Below, piece after piece: positions 36,414 to 48,400 of a stretch of 64,000 bases of DNA (positions within the stretch are counted from its first letter, which is position 1; the number at the start of each line of letters is the position of its first letter). Both the position numbers and the translations under genes were made by a program. The DNA comes from Plumapathes pennacea. Its lineage: Eukaryota; Cnidaria; Anthozoa; Antipatharia; Myriopathidae. The notes under the pieces are model-generated. The model was not told where the DNA came from. It worked only from the letters and a program-made list of their open reading frames with translations, and did no database searches. The DNA lies in the NCBI GenBank assembly GCA_964036295.1, contig OZ038462.1, forward strand, positions 15,407,264-15,471,263. Direction: 5' to 3'.

Positions 36414-39400
36414 GGACAATTTTATTAATAGCAGGAAAAAAGTCTGAATAATACTAGATTCTGAAAAATAAAAACAATCATTTTATTGTACCTTGCTGAG
36501 TGACTATGATGATGGCCTTGTCCATCTCCTCTTCAGTCAGAATATCTCTACTCTGACAGGATGGACATGATGCCTTCTGCATTGCAGGCAAGCATCTCCC
36601 TTCGAAAAATAAAGAGGAAGCTTTGACATAAATAATGTATGTGAGGTATCCAAATTATTGTTAGCTAAAAAATTACTCAATATTACTAGACTGAATTTTG
36701 ATTACCTTATCCTTATTTTATTAGTTTTTTCATAAATATATCATGCATACAAATAAGAAAAATAGATAAAAATCAGACATGGCAGAGACATGATCATAAC
36801 AGTGAATGAAGTAGTTGCAAAAAACCCAGAAAAAATCTGGGCTTCAATGGGAATCAAACCCATGACCTTCGCTATACTGGTGCGACGCTCTACCACTGAG
36901 CTATGAAGCCTTATGAGAGCTGTTTTTCCCAGAACTTTTGCAACTGCTTAAAGTTGCTTCACTCACTGTGATAATCACATTCACTGTGAAATCACTATCC
37001 ACAGTTCATATATATACTTCATATCAGTACTTCTGTTTCATATGTAATGAGCTGGCAGTTTGTCTGCAAGATGGGGAAAAAGGGTCTTATATATGTTTAC
37101 ATTTATACATTTATAAATTATTTATATAGTATTACAATATTATTAACACAAGGGATTCATTATTAGACAGGGACAACACAATAAACACTCTTAACAGTGA
37201 CAAGCTAAAGAGTGACAGGTTTTACTTACTGATGTTAATAACATTTCCCTCAGAATTTAGACCTTGAGTGGGCAATAAGGGTTGCAAGAAGCCATTCCAC
37301 CAGATTTCTCGGTCATGAAAGGGATGATTTACATGCACATCTGCATCACACTTTCCACACAACAAACAATTAATACCACACTGACGACACTTAATCAAGG
37401 GAGAGTCACAATAACAAATTTTACAAATACAACTGGGTGACACAGTACAGTCTGACAGGACACACTCAAATATATTGCTGCGAGACTTATCCCAAGTCTC
37501 TTGAAGATCGGCCACACGCTGTTCCCAGGATTTTGATTGCCTCTTCAGGGAGCTTTTTTCTTGTAGCAGAGCTTTAGCCTGCTGGATCATGTCAACAAGG
37601 GGATCTCCTTTTAACGAAAGAAACAAATCAAACTTTCCCCTACACTTCATTTCCATTTCATTGCTCTTTGAAATCTTATTAGATTCTATGGAAGCTAGAA
37701 TATTAAATGAGTTCTGATAAAAATTAACCAAAACCAAAACTTTGCATATACAATTACTGTATTTGAATTTCACCTTAAGTTGGCCTGAAAACATTGATTG
37801 AGATGTTTGTGTCTCTTTTTCTCCTACCTAGGTTGGAATCACGGTCTGCATTGTCCTCGTCATGATTGTCACTATCACATGCACCACCTCAAAAGAAAAT
37901 TGCAGAGCAATATATAAGAGCTAATAAATACTACAATGCTGAGAAATACAAAACGCGAAATACAAAACAAAAAACAAAACATGAAAAACCAGCTAGTCCG
38001 TCCGGAGTTTTTAAGCTCATTACGAGAGGACGGTGTGCATATAATTTACTGAAACATATGGAACAAAAATTCTACGCTGCAATACAGATTGAAAATTGCT
38101 CCACGAGCGATAAATAAGATCATGAGTATATCTACCCTGAACTTCCGTTCGTCGACAGGATTTGCTCGTAGACGTTTCACTTCTGGAGCGGTAGGGAGTC
38201 TTGAAAATCCTTCTGCCAGTCTCAGGATCATATGCATGAAGCTGGGGTTTTCTCTTTTTGGCCTTCGGTTGATTCAGCCTTTCCTCTGCGAGTTCTATAA
38301 GGCTCCGGCGTTCTCGGTTCTGGGACGCCATCTTGGTTGATTGGATGCGCAGAAGAGTGCTAAATCTAAGCATACTGAGCACCAGGCGGATTAAGTGTTT
38401 TGTATAATCCAGCTGTGTATGTAATTTAAATGATATGCTTAATCCGGCTGGGAGACTGTGTTGGACAAACATATATTCATTCTCGCCGTTTCTCGTCGTT
38501 TAAGACTCTACACAACGCTGCCGGCTCTGTGAATATATTACATGTTTTGCTACGCGCGAAAGCGACAGCTTCGGCTCAGCTTGTTGAAATATTTCTTACA
38601 TTCGATCATGTAGCCTTTGTTTTGCAGTGGTAACTCACTAGAAATAAACAAGCCCGGCGTTAGCCAGGGTACTGTTAGAGTGGTTTATCTGTCTTGTCTT
38701 TGTATTTCCCCGTACTTAAGTTATGATTTGTAAAAATATGTCTGCCTGCACCCCTGCGAGGAGTTACAAACAACAAAGGTAACACAACTCTGGTCAAGGG
38801 CGCCTGAGTAGGCTCTTCAGTGTCCATGGATTAATTGGTTTTTTAAAATTAAATATTAAAATATTTGACCACGAAAGCAAAGTCTGACTCACGCCTAGAT
38901 TTACGTTTGATACTCTAACCAACAATAACACTGGTTGGTTCTGGTCCGTGGGTATTCCGTCCATTCAATTTTCGTATAAATTACAAAATCAAAAATTGAA
39001 TATTGAAGTTTTCATTTTTCATATTTTATCGTTTATGCGACAATGAAAATTAGAGACTCGTCTTGGACCTTTGTATCAGTGTATATTTTCAACAATCCAA
39101 AATTGAATTTGGTTTTCCGATTTCTCCTTTCCGATGTGTCCGAAAATCAGAAATCTAACCACCAGTTTCCCTTTTCCATCCGCTGAAAAGCGACAAAAAC
39201 GGACGCATACTTGGTATGATTCGAACGGGAGATCAATTTTCAATTTTCGTACATACGAAAATTGAAACATCGAACTTTGACAAAATTTCCCAAGGGGGAG
39301 AGTATGGCTGCAAGTCTGTTTCGACTGCTAGTTTCCCAAGCGTGTGAGGGTGTTGGGTCTTCGTTTGTCAAGGGGAGGGGACACGGGATTTTCTGGACCA

Positions 39401-42400
39401 CTCTTAGCCCGAAAATGGCGGCGCGCAAGAGGTTTATTTTGTAAAGACAACGAATTGATGTGCGACTACCTGAGTCTACAAAGTGTGGTAATGACTGTGG
39501 AATGGAAACGCCGAAGATTAGGCGCCGCCGAACGTCGTAATGACAGGTAAGAGACCGAACTCGTGCAGTTTTAATACTTCAACTTGCTTGCTATTGGGTT
39601 TTTCTTTCTTCGTTCGGGAAAGCATTAAACAAAACATTATCGTTAGCTCTCGGAAAATCAAGGAGGCTTAATAGGCTCGTATTAACAGGCAATGCAATTG
39701 ATTACAAGACGTGAACTAAAAACTGAAACAATTTATTTATCAAATATGATGCAGAGCAGACACTTTTTCCATTTAAATGTAATCTGGATGCATATCTCTT
39801 TCTAGATCTATAAACAAAAAGGTATCTGCCAACAGGATACTGGCGAAGGTGTATATACGCCGAAAATTAATCTGAACTGACGCTTCAACTCCAAGGGAAC
39901 TATGAGCGTTTTATAGAAGAATGGATGTTACTTATTACTACTTTTTATGTAAACAACAAGACTGCAAGCTATTGCCCTGCAGTGCCAATTTACTCTAAAT
40001 ACTGTTCTTGGTCCATTCTTCAAAACGTAGCTGTAAACATGCCTTTGTATCCAAATGTCACTTTTAAGAACAGAACTTCATGCACCAGTCAATTGTAACC
40101 CCCCCCCCCCCCCCCCCCACCTTGGCGAATGGTGGGGACATGGATTTTCTTTGTTGCAATAGTCGACTATTCCCCCACCCCATGGGACATAATGTGCTGA
40201 CAAATGCCCCATATTGTGGGACCAAAAATTTGGCAACATTTTACAAAAGAGCTTTGCACAGAAAACTTCTCTCACGAACGAGCCGCGTGGTCGAACTGGA
40301 CGAGGCCGCATTACATCATATTTTTGTCAAATCTCCTACCTTGAGCCCCACCTCCGCAGGTCGGGAATTATGATGAGAAAATCCCCACCCCTTCGGGCTT
40401 AAACACCTTTCAAATAGGAAAAAATGCACCACATTGTCCCACCACTCCCCGAGGTGGGGCAACGTGACTGCTGCATTACCCTTTGCAATGCCGTGTGTTA
40501 ATGAAATATTGACAGATTCTGTAATCGGCTCACCGCCCCGACAGTATTCAAAGGGTTTAGTATCAGTTACACAGATTTTTTGTGAGGTCTCTGTGCCATT
40601 TGGCTTCGATCCTTTGGCATCAACAGAGCATTTAGCCACAACCAGATTAACTTTGTTCAATGAAAGATTCCCCAACATGGATGATATTTTTCATGCAGTT
40701 GTAAATGATGATGTTACATCATTTCAAAATGCAGTAACACTGCACAGAGACCTCACAAAAAATCTGTGTAATTGATACTAAACCCTTTGAATACTGTCGG
40801 GGCGGTGAGCCGATTACAGAATCTGTCAATATTTCATTAACATGGCATTGCAAAGGGTAAAGTTCTGTTCTTAAAAGTGACATTTGGATACAAAGGCATG
40901 TTTACAGCTACGTTTTGAAGAATGGACCAAGAACAGTATTTAGAGTAAATTGGCACTGCAGGACAGTAGCTTGCAGTCTTGTTGTTTACATAAAAAGTAG
41001 TAATAAGTAACATCCATTCTTCTATAAAACGCTCATAGTTCCCTTGGAGTTGAAGCGTCAGTTTAGATTAATTTTCGGCGTATATACACCTTTGCCAGTA
41101 TCCTGTTGGCAGTTACCTTCCTGTTTATAGATCTAGAAAGAGATATGCATCCAGATTACAATTAAATAGAAAGAGTGTCTGCTCTGCATCATATTTGATA
41201 AATAAATTGTTTCAGTTTTCAGTTCACGTCTTGTAGTCAATTGCATTGCCTGTTAATACGAGCCTATTAAGCCTCCTTGATTTTCCGAGAGCTAACGATA
41301 ATGTTTTGTTTAATGCTTTCCCGAACGAAGAAAGAAAAACCCAATAGCAAGCAAGGTGAAATATTTAAACTGCACGAGTTCGGTCTCTTACCTGTCATTA
41401 CGACGTTCGGCGACCATACTTAGCCCACATCGGCGCCTAATCTTCGGCATTTCCATTCCACAGTCATTACCACACTTTGTAGACTCAGGCAGTCGCACAT
41501 CAATTCGTCGTCTTTACAAAATAAACCTCTTGCGCGCCGCCATTTTCGGGCTAAAAGTGGTCCAGAAAATCCCGTGTCCCCTCCCCTTGACAAACGAAGA
41601 CCCAACACCCTCACACGCTCTGGAAACTAGCAGCCGAAACAGACTAGCCATACCCTCCCCCTCGGGAAATTTTGTCAAAATTCGATGTTTCAATTTTCGT
41701 ATGTATGAAAATTGAAAATTGATCTCCCGTTCCAATCATACCAAGTATTCCTTCGGTTTTGTCGCTTTTCAGCGGATGGAAAAGGGAAATTGGTGGCTAG
41801 ATTTCTGATTTTCGAACACATCGGAAAGGAGAAATCGGAAAACCAAATTCAATTTTGGATTGTTAAAAATATACATTGATACAAAGTCCAAGACGAATTT
41901 CTAATTTTCATTGTCGCATAAACGATAAAATATGAAAATTGGAAACTTCAATATTCAATTTTTGATTTTGTAATTTGTACGGAAATTGAATGGACGGAAT
42001 ACCCACGGACCGGTTCTCTTGAAGAGAATGCATCCTACTTTTATTAAAGGATCACGTTTCTTCTCAGTGGATCTTGTGTTTTCAAGATTGGAATAATTAA
42101 AATCCACGAATGTAGGTAACTGAATTATGCGTCTGTTCGTCTCACTTACAAAGTCATACAACAGCGGAGGGAGACCCACACTAAAATCCGTTCATTACAC
42201 ACGTTCATTAAGCTGTTTACAACGTTTAATACACGCAGCGCAGCTCTATGGTCGCGGTTATTTGCCAAGGAAAGTCGACGGTCCTGACATTGATGCACGA
42301 TGAAGTCGACAGTTTTCACATTGATGTATATGAAGCTGCCACTGCAAACAGCCCTATGCTTATCTGTATGTTTGAACACTATTATTTACTCGCGGCTTTA

Positions 42401-45400
42401 TCGCGATTATTTGCCCAGGGAAGTCGACGAGTTTTACATCGACGCACAATGCCGCCGCAGTAAACAATGCAACTACGATTTTCTCTATGTATGACTATTG
42501 TTTTCATTTAGAATTCTCGATTTAAGAGTTCTTTGCTGTAATCACACATACTCCGACAAGACCAACATTCGAAGGACGGAACGCGTCAGCAAAAATCACG
42601 TGTTCAAACACAGAGCGCCCAATCAGTCAGCGTGCACCATTTCTCAACCCTCAGCTCCAAAACAATCAAAAACAACAACAACAACAAAAAACAACAACAA
42701 CAAAAACAAAAACCAAAAATTCCCATTCCTAGACTTGGCTTTTTGGCCAAGTAAAAATACATTGAAATAGTACAAAGCATTGAGTTTGTAAGTCACAAAT
42801 GACTGAACTCGCTGTGAACAAAACCGCAATTTGTAAACAAACTCTCGTTTTCAATTTCATTTTTGTTACGGAGCGGGAATACTCGAAAGCATAGAAGGAA
42901 CGCATTTAGTAAAAAATGAGCATAAGTACTGCAGCGAAGGCTAGATTATCGTGGCCTCCGATTTTAAAAAAAGCGCTCGAGGAATCGACTGTCATGAAAA
43001 GATAAGTCACGCATTACTCTTTTTTGGCTGGTTGACCTTTCACTCCTTAGCTCAAAATGCATAGTCGCTCAACCTTTAAGAAGCAAGTGTAGTGTTGTAA
43101 TGACAATTTATAGTAGTTTCATTTGAGCAAGGTGTCAAAAGCCAAGTTTACAGCTATACTGTATGATATTTTTCTGGTGAGAAACTGCAAGTCTCTTTTT
43201 GGAGTCTCGCTCTTGTCCCTGCTATCCATTTTAGTTTCTTCTGGTCTCCACCCACGCCACGAGCTCACTGGCAACCAGTCTTGTTCTTGATGCATTGAGG
43301 GGATGGGGGATGGGGGAGGGAGGGGGCACTCATGGGTAACCGTAACCCATACCCTTGGGGGGCGTCGGCTCATGCGGTATCTGTTTGATGCTGTGTTCTC
43401 ATTATTACAGTTAACTGATAACTTCAACTTTTTTTTTCTTTTGGTTTTGTACGCATAATTTTAATTTATTTCCTTTTATCCATCTTTTTCTTGACGTATT
43501 CAAGTTTTTGTATGCTCAACGGCCTAAACAAACGAGCCGGAGCGCTCTGGCCTTTCACCGGAGCCTTAGAAGGCCGAAGAACAACTACGAAACGCAGCTT
43601 AGACACGAGTGAAGCAGAACGTTTATTAATTGCGAAACCCGAGCTTATATGGGGATCAGTGACAGTCAACTACGTCACATCCGACAGTAGCCAGGTACAT
43701 GTGTTGTGCCACACTGAAAACGAACCATATGGGGTTTCTCTCGACACGACCGGTACAAATCATAACGACATTTCCTAGTGACTACAATACAGCAGAAGAG
43801 GGTAAATTCTGACAAACTACAAGTTCGTTACAGTATATTTTGGTACGTGAAACTTGACCTGGGGGTGTATAGGTATGCGGAAAAGGCCCAAACAGGCACG
43901 GATTTCGGATTTCGTCCAGATGAATGCGTTTTCCATATGCAAACTATTTGTTGCGTTTTTATCTCTCGTGAAGTCAAGAATACGCTTGCATTATCAAATT
44001 AACCGAAAAACGCAAAACTTTTGAAAACGCTAGGTCATGTGATCTCGGTTACTTTCCAGAGTAGAAATTGTGTTGGTTTGGACGGACAAAACGAATTGAA
44101 TACGATCGTGTGCGTAATACCTTCATTCCGCTTTTAGTGAAATGGTAAACAAACTTTTGAAAAAGTGGTATAGCAGTGACTTTATTGATTGGCATGTCAA
44201 AGCATATCGTGCCGCATGAAAGTTTTGTGGAAGTCCTATTTTGTGAATTTGCTTTTTTGCATATTGCGGGATTCGGGATGACTTCTCTGTCTGTGAGTAT
44301 TATTTTTGTGGTTTGCGGGATCTTTTCTCTGCGGATCGCGGGAAAATCGCAAACAGTAGATCCCGCAAAATGTTCGTGCTACACAGTAATTGTATAACAT
44401 ATAACTAAAATACCGCGATTTCAAACGTCTTGGTTTATATACGCGATTGATTCAATACTCCAGTCGGACGTGGATCAAATTTGACACGGACTGAGTTGTG
44501 TCAGGCTATAGCTGCCCGCGCCGGCAGAAGGAAAAAAACAAAAACAAAAACAAAAAACACCTACACCTACACCTACACCTACACCAATTATCCACACGAA
44601 TCCAACTAAAATTGCACATTTATGTGTTTCAAAGTCTATGAAGTTTGCCTTCCTTTCCGATATCTTCTTGTCTTGAACCTACCTTTTGACAGCTTGACGT
44701 GGATCATATTTCGCTGCAGAAGTGTGGAGATGATACGGCCAAATCGATTACACGCTCAATCTAAGCGATTGCAAAACATGAAGTGCCATGTCTACACTGA
44801 GATGTGCAAAGAGTATTTAAACAAGACAGACCCGTGGCCAGTGCGCTTGTGACGTCATTAGTACAATGAATAGAGACACGCGGGGTCCCGGGAGAGGAAC
44901 TTTTGTCGTACGTTTATATGAAAGAGATATTGTAGCCAAGTCAGTTTTTGCACATGACGGATCCAAGAGCTCCCTTTATTTTTCTTGCCCTCTTTTCTTC
45001 TAATTTCGGTCAAACAGATATTCACGAAAAAGTGTATTATAATAATTGAGAGAAAACAATTATCGAAGGCCCCGTAGGAATATTCTTCGTTTGCAACAAC
45101 CCAGTTTTCATAACTCCCGACTCAAGCCGGGTATGATGTTTCATACGGAATAATATTTTCAATGAGTGATTGCTTTTGCCTTGAGTGATCGTTTTTGCCG
45201 GGAGCATTTTGAACTTGCTTTCGGATGCACGTGACAGTACTTGTGTGACGCTTGCTATACAACCTGGCAACCTTGTTGAGTGAATTTTCAAGCTGACATA
45301 TTTTGTGGAGGAACTGTGTTGTCATTTTGTAATGGGATTGACTGGGGAATACCCGACATCTTAAGTAGCTGTAAGACAGCGTAATAGCCTTATCTCATCT

Positions 45401-48400
45401 TCCCAGCGTGTGCATCATGTTCAAGTAGCTGTAATTGAAAGCTTTTAGACTTATCTCTGTAGCGCATTAAAACATGACACTTCCCATGATGAAATTACTT
45501 CGTATGAAAAAGCCATCTCAGACGTTACGCATCCTACATGTACAAGTCTGATCACTAATATGTTCAAGACTGCTATGCATTAAGCTTTAACGCAAAATTC
45601 TGGGTCGATACGAAATTAATCTCTATCGGAAGCTGCAGACGTTTGAATACCGTGACAACAAAGGCGTGCATCACGGGCTTGTGGAGCGAACATTACGGCT
45701 CGGATAGTCGGATATCAACCTTGAGCTTTTGAAGACTTCGAGGTATTCAGTGACAAATAATCTCGATGTAATCGCCTGCCGGTCTTTCCTGCTTTTGTTA
45801 AAGCGGCGTGAGTGAAAGCTAAGTAGCTGATGATTCGGGATTCCCCGTTCTATGATATTATGCTCGTGACATTTCATTGACAGATCTTGTATCTTAATCT
45901 CGCGTGATATTTGCCTCAAACCTATTAGTAATTCAGTATCCTCTGACAATAAACAAAGAACCTTTAATGCACGCAAAACGAAGTTAAACGCCGACTGTTT
46001 GTATACGCCGCGCGTTACACAAAGCCGCAGAGTTTCCGACAAAGGGAGGCGCTCTGCCCGCAGGGAAAAGTTCAAGTTCTATCAAGTTTCGACACGTCTT
46101 CTACTACTTATTCGATGTTCTTTCACACAAATATTGCTCAGAACACAGATACATTGGTTGAAGCGGTATCTATAATCGAGCATTTGCAAAACACAACCCT
46201 TTGAACTTTACGGGGATCCCGCTGGTAACACATCAAGCATTTGTGTACGGCTATTTTCAAGTCTTCCGACGCTTAAAAACAATGCAAGCCAAAATTATTG
46301 ATCCTAATTTTCTCTTTCCATTTCCATCTGTGGCTTTTTATTGTTTCCATGTTGTTTACATGCACGTTCACGGAACGCATTAGCATTGTGAAGTACGTAA
46401 GCTCGGGTATAATCATGAACTTTTGACGACTTTGGGACATTCTTTGAAATGTATTCTCGTATTAGTCGCCTGCTTTTTCTACTCTTGTTCAAAATGCGTG
46501 AAAGGTTATTCAAGGGTACGTGGCTCGGCTCACAACTTCGTCTTGGAGGACGTCGGTTTTCTTTCACATAAACATTTGTGGGAATACAATAAAACTGAGC
46601 AAAGCGAGATCTACCAACGGTCACTTTTTCCTCAGCCATTTCCCAATTTTCAAATAATAACACCATCTGTTCCACTGATTGTTTGATCTTCATGGCACCG
46701 AGCCAAAATGTCGCAACAACAACATAAATGCACAGCAGAGTGAGATTTTGATCCCAAACAAAAGTCAGATTTTCTGACGCTTTACTTGTATCAGCAAGAA
46801 TAATACAAAGTAAAAGAATACAAAGTACCTTCAAGTTCACCCTCATACTAAACAGTTCCATATAATCCGCTATCAAGCGCTTGTCAAGAATCGCCGTCTT
46901 TACACAGGTTCTCGTCTTTGTATCTCGAGCGCCTTCGTTCAGCTTGTTCCTTCAAGTTCTCAAGGTTCTGGATATCAGATTCTTCGTACATTTCTGTACA
47001 GTTGTGCATAGTTATGCAGTTCATTGATAAGTTCATTGCATTTGCTTTCATGGCTTTCAATATGGCTTTTGAGGCTGAACGGACCGACCCAAGCCAAAAC
47101 CGCTCAATGAAATTTAGTGTGGGTCTACCGCAGCCGGCGTATGCGTTTGTAAGTAAGATGAGCGGTCCATAAAATAATCTACAGAGCCAACTAAGGCAAG
47201 CAACTTGCTGTCTTCAAAATGGCGAAACTGCTCGCCCGCCAAGTCACTTGATCACAACGTCATCACAAATCACATGATAATATGAACCAATCACCGCATG
47301 CAGATTTGTAACCCAGAAAAAAAAAAGCAAAAAATGGGAACAGTGATGTTAACAATGCTGTTAGCCGCCGCGTCATCAGAAGAACTACAGAAAAAAAAGC
47401 TCGGCTTGTGTGGTCAACACGAACTTGAGACGAACACAAATTCAACTAAAATTCCGTAATTCCTTAATCGATTGAGCTCCCTGAAGTTTACCTGTCCTTT
47501 TCGGGCTCCTTGAGGTATGAAGCAAGTTTTTGTTTTCAATTATTTAGGTTTTCCTTCTTCCGCGGTATGTACGGCCTTTGTGTGCAATTTGTCAATTTAG
47601 AGAAAATTGCTCGACCAATATTTACAGGAAAACCGTTATAAACAACGTTTTTTTTTTTCACAGCCCTGTAGAGTAAGGTTCAGACTTTACTGTGGTGTTA
47701 CTGTCATTGTGTAGTTTTGCCTGCAATTTGAGAAAAGTGGTCTTCAAAATTACCGATTTTCGGGTTGTCGCGCGAGCGTCTTTACCTGGGGGTGATTAGC
47801 GCTATGGTGTGCAAATACTTTGAAGAAATATTGCTTGGAATTCCTAAAAAGCAAACTATAGTAGCATATCTTGGCTGCTTTGCTAAAATTATGGTCATAA
47901 ATGTATTCGCTACTTTGAACCAGTCGTTTAAAAAGTGTCAACAAACAAGGTCAAATTTTGGTCTCGCGCGAGTGAACATCAGCCAAATTAATTTTTCGTC
48001 CAGCCGAAATCAGCTTAAAACTGAGAACCAAAATAATTACGCTTTTATTACTTTGGCATGAAGTACTTTCACCACACAAAAAATTAGGCGATTTTATTTT
48101 TCAATCTGACCGGACCGGACAGAGACAGCCTCTTAAGTTTTTACCAGATGACAGTCTGGTAGACATCCCAACGTTTTTTGAGTCTATCAAAGAAAAGGTA
48201 ATAAGAAAGCTATCTTCGACTGAGAAACTGTTTAAGGTTAATTTCGTTTTGATTTGTAACTTTAAGATGATTGTTAGAGGACGTGTAAGTAAAGTGTCAA
48301 TTCATTATTTTAGAGCTAATATCACGACTGTTTACAAGTCTTGAGATGACGCAAAGGTTATTAGAAAGGTCAGAAATTTTAGTAAGTGGCGGATCTGGTT

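Larger units (their letters stand above)
29904..38463 (-). mobile_element. KDZ-like (Kyakuja-Dileera-Zisupton) DNA transposon, 8.56 kb, rearranged
   Basis: The 79 bp terminal inverted repeats (29904-29982 and 38385-38463) start CAACACAGTCTCCCAGCCGG. GACAAAC flanks both ends (29897-29903, 38464-38470), a 7 bp target-site duplication; Zisupton elements are known for 8 bp. The minus-strand gene has a Cys-rich N-terminal half ending in the KDZ-type [17 protein letters not shown] region and a C-terminal coiled-coil half. The catalytic core between them is absent. A Cys-protease-like gene follows. The superfamily is assigned from motifs I recognise, not from a search. Confidence 0.7.

Noticed and set aside
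36234..36419. Minus-strand poly-Leu ORF
   Set aside because: A direct reading of the AAT microsatellite.
40080..40775. Possible gene in the centre of the fold-back element
   Set aside because: The open frames overlap on both strands within inverted repeats and contain poly-Pro or poly-Gly from a C tract. No domain.
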